64,000 nt of DNA from assembly GCA_951640165.1 (NCBI GenBank), contig OX621250.1, forward strand, positions 9,300,001-9,364,000, given 5' to 3'. The translations under genes were made by a program, and so were the position numbers. Source of the stretch: Pseudoips prasinana. Its lineage: Eukaryota; Arthropoda; Insecta; Lepidoptera; Nolidae. Below the pieces are notes generated by a model. That model was not told where the DNA came from. It made no database searches and saw nothing but the letters and a program-made list of their open reading frames with translations. This document shows, one piece after another, positions 20,535 through 29,654 of the stretch (position 1 is its first letter; the number at the start of each line of letters is the position of its first letter).

Positions 20535-20830
20535 TTTTTTTAAATATCGGAGGGCGACAAACGAGCAAGTGGGTCACCTGATGGTAAATGATCACCGCTG
20601 CCGATGGACACTCGCAAAACCAGAGGTGTCGCGGGTGCGTTGCTGACCTTTAAAAGACAGCAAACAAGTGTTGCTGCCCCTTCCCCCACCCCAATGAGCT
20701 CTGGCGACCTTACCTACACACGGAAACACAACATTAAAATTAATAATGTTATTATTAAGGAGTGTCTTCTGTAAGGTGGAGGTACTTCCCCAGTCGGGCT
20801 GCTCTTTGAGCGAATGAACGCTATGCCCTA
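20535..20830 (+). repeat. Rep-I copy, long
   Basis: GACAAACGAGCAAGTGGGTC, GATCACCGCTGCCGATGGAC, AGCAAACAAGTGTTGCTG, CTTCTGTAAGGTGGAGGTAC and CTGCTCTTTGAGCGAATG follow the family order; the copies at 23925-24205 and 60545-60815 extend over the same blocks. Confidence 0.75.
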
Positions 20831-21365
20831 CCTCTACTGGTATATGTAGACTGCACTCAAGATTCTGAAGGGTCGAAGTAAGTACTGTACGTAAGTACAC
20901 CCATACAAAGTGAAGACAAGATGTTCTGAATAAATGCAAACTTCTTTCAAAATATTTGATTGAACCTAAAAAATAACTAAATAACAGAAGGTCACGTCAT
21001 GATATTCGTCATAGGTAGTTGGGAGGCATTGACTTTTTTTATATTGTTTATTTTCTTCATAAATGTTCAAATAAAAAGTACAAGGTAGAAAGTTGTAGGT
21101 TACTAGAAGGTTGTGTAAATATGTTGGGTTTGACTTGTTAACCGTGTTTTACAAGTCTCCAGGCTTCTAACTCGAACAGTTACCTTATCTATGGCCGGAG
21201 TGTCTTGCCACAAAAATACTTATAATACTGAGGCGCACCATAAGGTATAATTTTTACTATTTTGTTACGGAACCCAAAAACACCAGATTCTCGAATGAAA
21301 CTGAAGGTCATCATTATCCAGATAGTGACCACTGGTGGACATCCCGCAAAGGTTTCTATAATTTT
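20831..21365. other. unassigned DNA
   Basis: No coding frame or known repeat was recognised. Confidence 0.35.
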
Positions 21366-21505
21366 TCCACTTGTAGGGGTTTGCCTTAGTCTCTGCACTT
21401 GGCATGCGAGTTGGTGACCGTAATTAGGTGGTAACTAGTACACAGGCGACTATGCTGCCCAACTACCTGGTGTATTCCTTAGTCGCTTTTTACGACAACC
21501 CTGGC
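21366..21505 (-). repeat. Rep-E fragment
   Basis: On the minus strand AAGCGACTAAGGAATACACC, CAGGTAGTTGGGCAGCATAG and CCAACTCGCATGCCAAG match the distal part of Rep-E. Confidence 0.55.
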
Positions 21506-21639
21506 CCTGTTATTCTTTCTAGGCCGGAAAATACACGGCTAAACTGAAGGTACTTCCTGGAAAAGTAAGTTTAAGCAAAATAGTGGTCTTAAGACACAAA
21601 TAGAACGTCTTAATAATTAATTAGTTGACCACTAGCTGC

Positions 21640-21735
21640 CTAGATCATCATCATCAGCATCATTTCGGCCGATCAACGTCCACTGCTGGACATAGCCCCC
21701 AAAGATCTCCACAATTGCCGGTGTTGCGCTCACCG
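21640..21735 (-). repeat. RTE-like LINE 3' tail
   Basis: ATCATCATCATCAGCATCAT then GGCCGATCAACGTCCACTGC and CAAAGATCTCCACAATTGCC is the minus-strand tail of family B. Confidence 0.65.
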
Positions 21736-21829
21736 TTAATGTTTTAAGTTAAGAGACTTAATTGACGGCGCTACTGCACGACTTATTACCCTTTACGATG
21801 CCCACAGAATAGTATACATGGTGATTTAC

Positions 21830-22085
21830 TGTTAGAGCTAAGCTACAGTTAGAGTTGTCCGAACCACCCAATAGGGACGCTCAAATGTCTACGCATCGTC
21901 TTATGGCTTGAAGGCTTAACGCAACACTCAGAAATTTAACCACTTTGAAGGTCACCCATGGAATCAGTGCCTCAAAACTAACCTTTGTCTCCTGACAAAG
22001 CCTTTGTTATCAACATTCCCTGGACTTCTACACGTCGGTAAATAGTAAAGTCGCCAAAAGTTCTACACTAAAGCCGCAACCTTAA
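21830..22085 (+). repeat. Rep-E fragment, diverged
   Basis: ACACTCAGAAATTTAACCAC and TTTGAAGGTCACCCATGG correspond to the CAGAAATTAAACCACTTTGG block of Rep-E. Confidence 0.5.
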
Positions 22086-22489
22086 TCAGCCCAGGACCAT
22101 ATTTACGGCACAAAGGGCGTAGAACGATGTCCATACGAACAACGTGTGAACATCTGGCCTACTTCCGCGTGTGTCGTGTCTCATTATGCAGCTTGGACTA
22201 TAATAAGTAGCTATTACTTTGATTCTGATGGGAAAATATGGAATGGAATTTTCGTATTTGTAGGTATTGCTGTGATTTTCTTATCTCACACCTGTAGGCT
22301 AGATAAACCCACTCACTACTAATCACGTTATAAAAGACAGCAGACCAGAGTCAAATATATCAGCTCACTTAAGACCCTTAAATTGGTCCTCGGTGCTTTT
22401 GCAGCTGACTTCTCTAGTTGCAATTCTCTCGTTTTATGAGGCTATAGCCTCTTTACATCATTCTGTCCCCCGTTTTACTCTGGAGGCAA
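22086..22489. other. unassigned DNA
   Basis: The block GGTGCTTTTGCAGCTGACTT and CTAGTTGCAATTCT near 22393 recurs at about 33414-33445, so part of this is repetitive; its class is unknown. Confidence 0.35.
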
Positions 22490-22750
22490 GTAATAATAAT
22501 AATAATATCTGGGGACAATGTCACACAGATCATCCTAGCCCCAAACTAAGCAAAGCTTGTACTATGGGTACCAGGCGACGATACCTATACATACTTATAG
22601 AGATAGATAAATCGTTATATACATAGAAAAAATCCATTACTCAGAAACAAATATTCGTGCTCATCACACAAATATTTGCACTTACCGGGATTCGAACCCA
22701 GGATAACTAGCTTCGTAGGCAGGAGCACTACCAACTAGGCTACGGTGACA
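22490..22750 (-). repeat. SINE-1 copy
   Basis: A full minus-strand copy with a TAATAATAATAATAAT end, GTCACACAGATCATCCTAGC, the head B box GGGATTCGAACCCAGG and CCAACTAGGCTACGGTGAC. Confidence 0.8.
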
Positions 22751-22764
22751 GAAGTGGAACTATT

Positions 22765-22960
22765 CATTTTCGAACTCCTCCTTTTTCTTTCTGATTATAT
22801 TCGTTGCGGGATCCAAGACAGTTAAAGCGATTCCCCGGGACATGCCTGCGCCTCACCGCTCAGTGTCATTTCATTGTGTGCCACTGTTGATCCAGACTTA
22901 CAGGAGTTGCAGTGGTGAGTAATGTGAGGGTCTAGTCCCGATACAAAAAAAAGCAGACCG
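22765..22960 (+). repeat. Rep-D copy
   Basis: GCGGGATCCAAGACAGTTAA, CCCCGGGACATGCCTGCGCC, GCTCAGTGTCATTTCATTG and CAGGAGTTGCAGTGG are found reversed at 53890-54065 and degraded at 35500-35600. Confidence 0.7.
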
Positions 22961-23039
22961 GAGGTTCTATTCTGATGATTGTAGTACGGGGGTTTAGAAG
23001 AGAGCAAGGTCTATAAAATTTGTTATATAGTTCCTGGCG

Positions 23040-23915
23040 GGCTAGAATAACAGGTCTACCACACACAGACACATACCCGTGGGTATCATAAAAGGCGACT
23101 TGCTTCCTTGCTTATCGTATGGGTAGTGGTAACCCTCTTTTTTTTTTGTTTTACGTGGTGGAAATGCCATTCGCACGTTGTGTAGGGCCGACCCACTAAA
23201 ACCACCACGGTAGCCAGCCTCACAGTGCCTGTAGCGGGGGCTCTGGGTACTCGTGAACGATCTCACCAGTGCCCCCGCCGTAGACTGAGTGTCTGAGACT
23301 CTCACCCGGGGACGGGAGGGGCCCGAATGTCTCCCCCCCCCCATCACGCACGAGCGCGTTTAGGCAACCTGAGCTACAGCAGGTTACCTCTTCCCGGGAC
23401 CGCTTATACAAGACGAGTGGAGTGCCCTTCCTCCAAACGCCAGCGATCCCAGGGGCGGCGCCTAGCCGGGGAGAAGCCGGCCGGACGCCGCATACTCTCT
23501 CGCGATGAGATTAGCTCCCAGCGCCGGAGGATAGTGGTAACCCTAACGTGAGAATTGTTCAAGCCGCCCAGTAGGCCTCTGACATGATTTAACGACTGTT
23601 GTCTTATTACTACAACAGGGCCCAGCAGCTTAACGTGCCCTCCGAAGCACGGAGATGCTCAGAAATTAAACCACTTTGGCAGTCACCCATCTATGGACTG
23701 ACCGCGAGTTGCTTAACCTCGCCGATCCCTTACGGACCGGTGATGGCATCTAGCTGTGAAAGGCAACTAAGGGATACAGCAAGTAGTCGGGCAGCAGCGC
23801 CACCTGTTTGCTAGCTACCACCTTACTGCGGTCGCCAACTCGCATGCCAAGCGCGGTGACTACGGCAAACCCGTCTAAATGGGAAAGTTGTGTAAACCGT
23901 TGCGGGAGGCCTATT
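23040..23915 (+). repeat. Rep-E copy interrupted by a GC-rich retroposon
   Basis: Rep-E runs to the TAGTGGTAACCCT at 23124-23136 and resumes after a second copy of those 13 bases at 23532-23544 with TTCAAGCCGCCCAGTAGGCC, GACATGATTTAACGACTG, CTTAACGTGCCCTCCGAAGC and CCAACTCGCATGCCAAGCG. Uninterrupted copies (52200-52440, 57300-57560) join the two parts directly. Confidence 0.75.
23137..23531 (-). mobile_element. GC-rich retroposed LINE 3' end with poly(A) tail and 13-bp target duplication
   Basis: A T run at 23138-23147 is the poly(A) tail of a minus-strand insert flanked by TAGTGGTAACCCT. Just before the tail the minus strand reads GTGCGAATGGCATTTCCACC and ACGTAAAAC. The insert is far richer in GC than its surroundings. 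It has the marks of target-primed reverse transcription; the parent looks like a poly(A) LINE of the R1/I group, which is my guess. No protein domain is visible. Confidence 0.65.
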
Positions 23916-23924
23916 TGTTTTTAT

Positions 23925-24250
23925 ATCACAGGGTGACAAACGAGCAAGTAGCTCACCTGATGGGAAGTGATCACTGCCGCCCACGGACACTCGCAACACC
24001 AGTTACCGGCCGTTAAAAGTCAGCAAACAAGTGTTGCTGACCCTTCCCCCCACCCAAATGATTTCTGGCGACCTTACTCATACTCGGAAACACAACTTTA
24101 AAGTTATTAATGTTGTTATTAAGGAATGTCTTCTGTAAGGTGGAGGTTCTTCCCCAGTTGGGCTGCTCTTTGAGCGAATGAACGCTATGCCCTACCTCTC
24201 TGAACCAGCCTCCATGTCCAGCAGCGGACAGTATCAGGTTGATGATGACG
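23925..24250 (+). repeat. Rep-I copy followed by an RTE-like tail
   Basis: GACAAACGAGCAAGTAGCTC through TTTGAGCGAATGAACG matches Rep-I. It is followed at 24211-24250 by CATGTCCAGCAGCGGACAGT and CAGGTTGATGATGA, the family B/Rep-E tail. Confidence 0.7.
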
Positions 24251-24361
24251 GTGTATATGCAGATTTTGTCATGATGCTTAGGGGAACCCTTTTGCTACTA
24301 CTGCACGCTATATAGAACAGAAGATCAGTAATATCATCTTAGTATTAGGGTTATTTAATAC

Positions 24362-24490
24362 AACATCATATTAGTCGAGAGACGCCCCCTGCTGGACATA
24401 GGTCTTCCTCTTAAGATCTCCACAATTGCCGGTCTTTCAGTACCCACTTCTAGCGACTTCCAGCGACCCTCACAAGATCATCGGTCCATC
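24362..24490 (-). repeat. RTE-like LINE 3' tail (family B)
   Basis: Tail then GAGACGCCCCCTGCTGGACA, AAGATCTCCACAATTGCCGG, CTAGCGACTTCCAGCGACCC and CACAAGATCATCGGTCCATC on the minus strand. Confidence 0.7.
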
Positions 24491-24596
24491 TTGTTGTTAC
24501 ACAGCTCTCGCCAATCTAGCACAACGGAAACCATCCTTACACTTAGGTAATAAAGACGCTAATAGAGCTAAGTGTATAGTTACTTATCTACTAATA

Positions 24597-24945
24597 ATAA
24601 TGTCCTCCTAGCCGAATTTTGGCCAAGGCGGCCAGTCTCAATAGAGATTAGCAATTTGCACGGTATATATTATAGTGCTCAAGTGTGTGCGCAAACGCAG
24701 GGGCACTTTCTATTTCATCACTCTCATTATTCGACCTAGCGACACGACCAGAAAGGGGTCAGGTACAGGACCGCTTTACGTGCTCTCCGAGGCACGGGGG
24801 TATGATACCGTCAACTCTCAGACTTTGTGCTGATGCTGAGAAATTTTCCTTTTTACAGAAAAGTCCCAAAATCACTTATGGCACGATCCGGAATTTGAAC
24901 CCAGGACCTCGTTCTCTGCGGGTATACGCTACCGCTAGCCTATAG
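24597..24945 (-). repeat. SINE-4 copy, near complete
   Basis: TAATGTCCTCCTAGCCGAAT, GCACAAGTG-like and TCGACCTAGCGACACGACC blocks and the head GAATTTGAACCCAGGACCTC, CTACCGCTAG match 7180-7527 throughout. Confidence 0.75.
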
Positions 24946-25794
24946 AAGCAGTCAATTAAACTTATCTACTAATGTGGCGCCGTCCACATCCACGGCATAT
25001 ATATACATATAAAATTGGAAAACTACGCAGTAAGTAGTTAAGTATTTCATAAAACTATCGTTAATATTACGCGTTTAGTATATTTAAATCATAGTTACGG
25101 CTCTGATTCTGATGAACACAAACTAATTTGAATATCATTGCATCAGGAACTCTTAGACAAGTGCACTCGTCGGCTCAGAAATGATGAAATATTGATTGAT
25201 GAAAGGACGATATTAATTTAATCAAAATAAGGTTCAAAACGGCTTAACATATTTGAAGATATTCACTTTATGGGGCTTAAAAAAATATTTTTATTAGGCA
25301 ACGCCGCACTGTGGTAACAAATATATGTATTCCAGGAGTTTTTCAAATATGTGTGGGATAGCTATATGTGAGACACACAAATAGTTGTCCTGGGGATTGA
25401 ACCCGACACATGAAGGTACTGAGGTAGTATTGAGGTGTGTGACCAGTCTGATAGTTCTAAGTTCCCTTGTGTTTTACACGCGAGCTCTTATAGAAAAAAA
25501 CAAATTTATTCAATATTTTTCTAATAAATATACAGATAAATCTACACAGAATTGCCACCATTATGTGTGTATATAATTTAATTTCTGAAAGGTGTTAAAT
25601 ATAACTCGTTTATTCTAACTTCTAAGACTAAGATTATGCAATCACAATTATTATGCAATGGCGGTTGCTCACTTAAAACAAAATAAACATACACGCATTT
25701 TTAAGGGATCTTACTTTTCCCAAGTACGTCTGTCCTTTTATCCTAACTTTACCTTTTTCCTAGTTCTATTGTGACAAAAGTGACCCCAAATAAT
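24946..25794. other. mostly unassigned, with a SINE-3 scrap
   Basis: At 25370-25430 CACACAAATAGTTGTCCTGG and TTGAACCCGACACATGAAGG are SINE-3 head pieces on the minus strand. No gene was recognised. Confidence 0.4.
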
Positions 25795-25970
25795 GGGGGG
25801 ACATGCCATAATCGCCACGCTTGGCAGACGGGTTGGCGATCGCAGTCTGATGGTCACAGAAAAACGCTGCTGCCCGTTCTCTGGTAGGTATTCCCTCGGC
25901 ACGATTTCTACGCCGCCACGGGATGAGATGGGGTGATGATATTCTTCGCCGTCACCACACAGTGGAAAAA
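25795..25970 (+). repeat. Rep-F copy, uninterrupted
   Basis: TGCCATAATCGCCACGCTTG, GGGTTGGCGATCGCAGTCTG, CGCTGCTGCCCGTTCTCTGG, CGATTTCTACGCC and GGGATGAGATGGGGTGATGA define the family. This copy is the reference empty site for the insertions at 10189 and 50447. Confidence 0.75.
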
Positions 25971-26191
25971 AAAAATCATATCAATACATTGCATGTCATA
26001 TAAATGCAGCCCATGTTCACAAGATAATACATAATAAAAACTTGAGAGGTGTCAAGGGACACCCGGATGGAACGAAGTTATTTCTTATTATTTATTATGT
26101 ACAAAAAAACCTGTACACTCAACAAAAATAATCGTCGCGACACCACTCTGTTCAATGCGAAATAGAAATGAAAATATCTGGCTTGCTTTCT

Positions 26192-26194
<3 letters not shown>

Positions 26195-26228
<34 letters not shown>
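26195..26228. repeat. (AG)n microsatellite
   Basis: An uninterrupted AG run of about 33 bases. Confidence 0.95.
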
Positions 26229-26233
<5 letters not shown>

Positions 26234-26392
26234 AATATGCGCACAGCTGCAAAAAGTGTCGAGACAACTTTTTGTAAGAATTTTTTCCGTCTAGCCCCCT
26301 TTCACAACGCGCGATAAGGAACTTCGTTCCAATAATAAATTGTTTATATCTAAAACCAAGTACACCAATTATCACACAATCATAATTTTTTT

Positions 26393-26490
26393 TATCATAG
26401 TCATAGCAGCCAAAGACGTCCACTGCTGGACAAAAGTCTTCCCAAGGATTTTTACAATAGCCGGTCTTACGCTGCCCGCATCCAGCGGTT
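26393..26490 (-). repeat. RTE-like LINE 3' tail (family B)
   Basis: CAGCCAAAGACGTCCACTGC, TGGACAAAAGTCTTCCCAAG and AGCCGGTCTTACGCTGCCCG followed by CATCCAGCGGTTTC on the minus strand. Confidence 0.7.
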
Positions 26491-26757
26491 TCTTAACATT
26501 TGTGTACCTACTTATATCAATACTTTCTTTTTAATAATTAAATGTAGGTACTAGATTTTTTTTCTTTCAATATGAATACATTTTCATGATTTTAATTAAA
26601 AATAGATAATAGAATGGTTTCATACAGCCTAATACCTTAACGCATTGTACTATTATAGATCAGTATACGATTGTTCACATTCACAAGATTCAATTAATAT
26701 TAATTATATATAATTATGAATCCAGTACTACACTTAAAATAAATGTCAATATTATAC
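26491..26757. other. unassigned AT-rich DNA
   Basis: AT-rich spacer between two family B tails; no feature recognised. Confidence 0.35.
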
Positions 26758-26870
26758 CTCATCATTATCATCATCCTATCAGCCTAAATACGCCTACGGC
26801 TGGGCAAAGACTTCCTCCAAAGATCTCCACAATTGCCAGTCTTGTGCTACGAACATCTAGCGGTATAGTA
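26758..26870 (-). repeat. RTE-like LINE 3' tail (family B)
   Basis: CTCATCATTATCATCATCCT, CTGGGCAAAGACTTCCTCCA and AAGATCTCCACAATTGCCAG on the minus strand, somewhat diverged. Confidence 0.65.
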
Positions 26871-27373
26871 ATATCATCCAATATTACACCTGTCCATTTT
26901 AATATATACATCTTAAAATTTCAAAACTGCCCAGAGTTCCAAATTCAAAATTAATATAAAACCTCGTTCAAACTTCATCAATTCAAACTAGCATAAGTGG
27001 GTGGACCCCGAGAGGATCCAAGAAGTTGGCCCAACTGGCACATGTGTGCCTAATACCCGTACATTTGTCAGTCTGTAATTGCGAAGTGATTCTACTTTCC
27101 ACTGTCCCTTACTTAAATCTTAATGTTAGTTCGCTCTATAGTTTTCGTAAGGTATGTGAGCCAGTAATTTGGGTAAGCGATACTACAGATAGCTTCTTGA
27201 TTTGGGATTGGATTCTAATATTTGCTTTTTTGTGTATTTTTGTCATCGTGACGTCACAGACATTCAAAGAACCGATACAGTATCTCATGTAATTTTCAAA
27301 TTACGTCCACTCTTCATGTTAAAACAACAACTGAAGGAGAAAAAGTATAGCTCATTGGGGTTATGTCATATCA
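26871..27373. other. unassigned DNA
   Basis: Two overlapping open frames (27026-27292 and 27202-27408) have no motif that I know and no splice context. I do not call genes. Confidence 0.3.
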
Positions 27374-27582
27374 ACTATACCCCGCGGTTTCACTTGCTAA
27401 CTGTATAAATATTATAGCCTATAATGCTATTCGGATATATATACATATATATTATAGATATATTCGGATATAAACAACATTACTACAAAGTTTCCTCAAT
27501 CAAAATTCGTTTAGTAGTTTTTGCGTGAAAGAATAACGACCATACACACTCACAAACTTTCATCTTTATAATATTAGTGTAA
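27374..27582 (-). mobile_element. Helitron-type family 2 remnant
   Basis: On the minus strand it starts near ACACTAATATTATAAAGATG, AAAGTTTGTGAGTGTG and reaches GTGAAACCGCGGGG near its 3' end, where the CTAG itself is lost. It matches the outer parts of 2306-2801 and 55300-55507. Confidence 0.55.
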
Positions 27583-28002
27583 TTTGTGGGATTATTTTGC
27601 ATTTAGCAATACATTAACGAAATATAATCACAATCAACTTAATGAATATATATTACCTACAAGGAAATATCATATGAGTTTTCAAATAAGACTGAGTAAT
27701 TAATGGTATTTTCTCACAATATTTCCTCCAAATGTTCATTTTAATTTAAGGTAATAATTGTATAGCTTTAAGTATCTTACGAACCTTTTAAAGCACATCT
27801 GCGTTTACTGACTTGGTATATGGGGTGTCTTGGAGGCCAAGAAGATTTTGGTACGTCAGAATCTGTAGCTGTAATGTATGGGTATAGATATAGCACTGTT
27901 CCACTCAAATTCCATTGTCCGCGATGACACCACGGGAGGAATAATTATTCGAGTTAGGTATTCTACTCTGGTATTGTTGGTAATTGAAAAAAAAACTTTA
28001 AT
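27583..28002. other. unassigned, probably upstream part of a LINE copy
   Basis: No frame can be followed here into the LINE C-terminus that starts at 28003. No repeat was named. Confidence 0.3.
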
Positions 28003-28299
28003 TTGATATACGAAATACGAAAAAAAAGACCAGGCTTAAGAGTCAGCAAAACGAATAAATCATTTTTAGGAAATTGTATTAGGTTTTATAACAAGCTTCC
28101 TACTCATATTACTGTTCTGCCTGACACAAGTTTCAAGACACATATTAAACGTGTACTTATGGCTAGGGGTTATTATACCACTAAAGAGTACATCGGTGAC
28201 AAAGACGCCTGGCGCTCACCATCTACCTGCACATTGCTCGCTAGATCTTGTAGCCATATAGACATGACTCATTTGTTGAGTTACGTGAACTATCTGTGA
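28003..28299 (+). pseudogene. LINE ORF2 C-terminal fragment (Jockey/CR1-like)
   Basis: The frame contains GNCIRFYNKLPTHITVLPDT, then SFKTHIKRVLMARGYYTTKE. The pattern (I/V)RFYNKLP-(x)n-FK-(x)n-L-(x)n-YY occurs at the C-terminus of several insect non-LTR retrotransposons, well after the reverse transcriptase, and recurs near 33.7, 49.2 and 53.4 kb in diverged families. There is no catalytic motif; the copy is 5' truncated. It continues into the Rep-J 3' region. Confidence 0.65.
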
Positions 28300-28890
28300 C
28301 TATCTGTAATATAATTGCTAACATATACTAAATTAAAATTTATTGACTCTGTCTCAAAATGAATAATGTTATTGTTTCGATGTTTTTCTTTTGTTTCCTA
28401 AATATAATCTAAATTAATATTCATTCAGACAACCGATCGAACGGATATTGTGTTTACCTACAAAATAATTAAGTGGACCGTCTCAACTGGGCCGTGTTGA
28501 AACCGGTTGTAGATGAACCTGCTGATTTTGTTTCGCTGGGTCTTCTCAGTTGGGGCGCATTGGATTCGGTGGTAGCATTAAAGCACGACCGTCGTTTTAA
28601 ACACATGTTCCGTCATAGTAATAATACTGAATTCGTACCTTAATATAGACAGAACAATTCAGACAAAATGTAGTAAAATACAAATTTCAATACAACATAA
28701 TCTCCTTGACAACAACTTATTACAAGCTGGCTAAATATCACTACTATTATAAAATAAACTTTATAAATGTTTTAATAATCCGTGTACCTAAATATCTATA
28801 ATAAGTAAATAGAAATAATAACTGTATTACTACAACATGTTGTGACTATTTACAATCGCTTTTTTAAAGTCTACTTTTTTTTTTTTTTAG
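28300..28890 (+). repeat. Rep-J: 3' region of the preceding LINE with an internal open frame
   Basis: The block from the ATGAATAATGTTATTGTTTC area to GCTTTTTTAAAGTCTAC is present reversed at 45573-46255, and its distal part again at 31955-32150. Both long copies hold an open frame ending at TAA (28473-28643 here, 56 codons from a GTG, no ATG) with the peptide WGALD-VVALK-DRRFKH. Only one of about ten differing codons is silent, so there is no sign of selection between the copies. It may be element 3' coding sequence or captured DNA. Confidence 0.6.
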
Positions 28891-29009
28891 AAATCATTTT
28901 GACAATTTGTTATTTTCAAATATTCAGAATCATTTTACTTACGAAATTATGTGGAAAATACTTGGTCTTACAAAATTCAGAAGGGAAATTGTATTGAGTT
29001 TGGGTGGGG

Positions 29010-29068
29010 TGAGACTCTTGAGGGAGGCCCTTGTCCAGCAGTGGACATCTTTTACCTAATATGATGAT
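29010..29068 (+). repeat. RTE-like LINE 3' tail, short
   Basis: GAGGCCCTTGTCCAGCAGTG, GACATCTTTTACCTAATATG and ATGATT form the last bases of family B. Confidence 0.6.
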
Positions 29069-29179
29069 TAGTAAGTGGCGGGGTTACCAGAAGAGAGAGC
29101 GGAAATAAAATAGTGTTCATTCTTCTTATTAACTCATAAACTATTTGTAATTTAATCATCTACTTCTACTTATTTCCTA

Positions 29180-29503
29180 CTAGCTGTGCTCCGCAGTTTT
29201 ACCCGCGTTCAATTTTATAAATTATCACAGCTCCTCCCCAATAGGTGATAGCGTGATAATATGTAGCCTATATGTTAACCCGACCTCTTACTAATATTCG
29301 TACAAAATTTGAAGTAAATCCATCCAATACTTTTTGATGGATTATATATTTTTGATGGATTGAACTTATTAACTAACAGACAAAAATTCTAAAAACTATA
29401 TTTTTGGATTCGATGTCGATTGTAGATCACGCCCCAAGTATCCTTTTTAAAAATTATTCTACGTACAGTATTGACTTTCTTACGATTTTATTATATGTAT
29501 GGA
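29180..29503 (-). mobile_element. non-autonomous Helitron-type element, family 1
   Basis: On the minus strand it begins TCCATACATATAATAAAATC after an A and ends AAAACTGCGGAGCACAGCTAG before a T. Five fuller or partial relatives lie in the window. The terminal hairpin is weakened by mutation. No Rep/helicase coding sequence is present. Confidence 0.65.
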
Positions 29504-29654
29504 TTACTTACAAATTTGTACTTTGACTGGCGAAACTTATAAAGTTCTGGTCAAATGTAGGTTTCAAAACCTGTTTGGTGATATAATAATTATATAGAAA
29601 CTTAGCCATCAAGAATGTGAGCTAATTACCAACACTGAACCTATATACATACTA

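Noticed and set aside
23042..23411. minus-strand ORFs in the GC-rich island
   Set aside because: Open because of high GC content; they cross the target duplication of the retroposon and so cannot be one ancestral gene.
27026..27408. overlapping 88- and 68-codon ORFs
   Set aside because: They overlap in different frames, and the second reaches the Helitron remnant; no motif.
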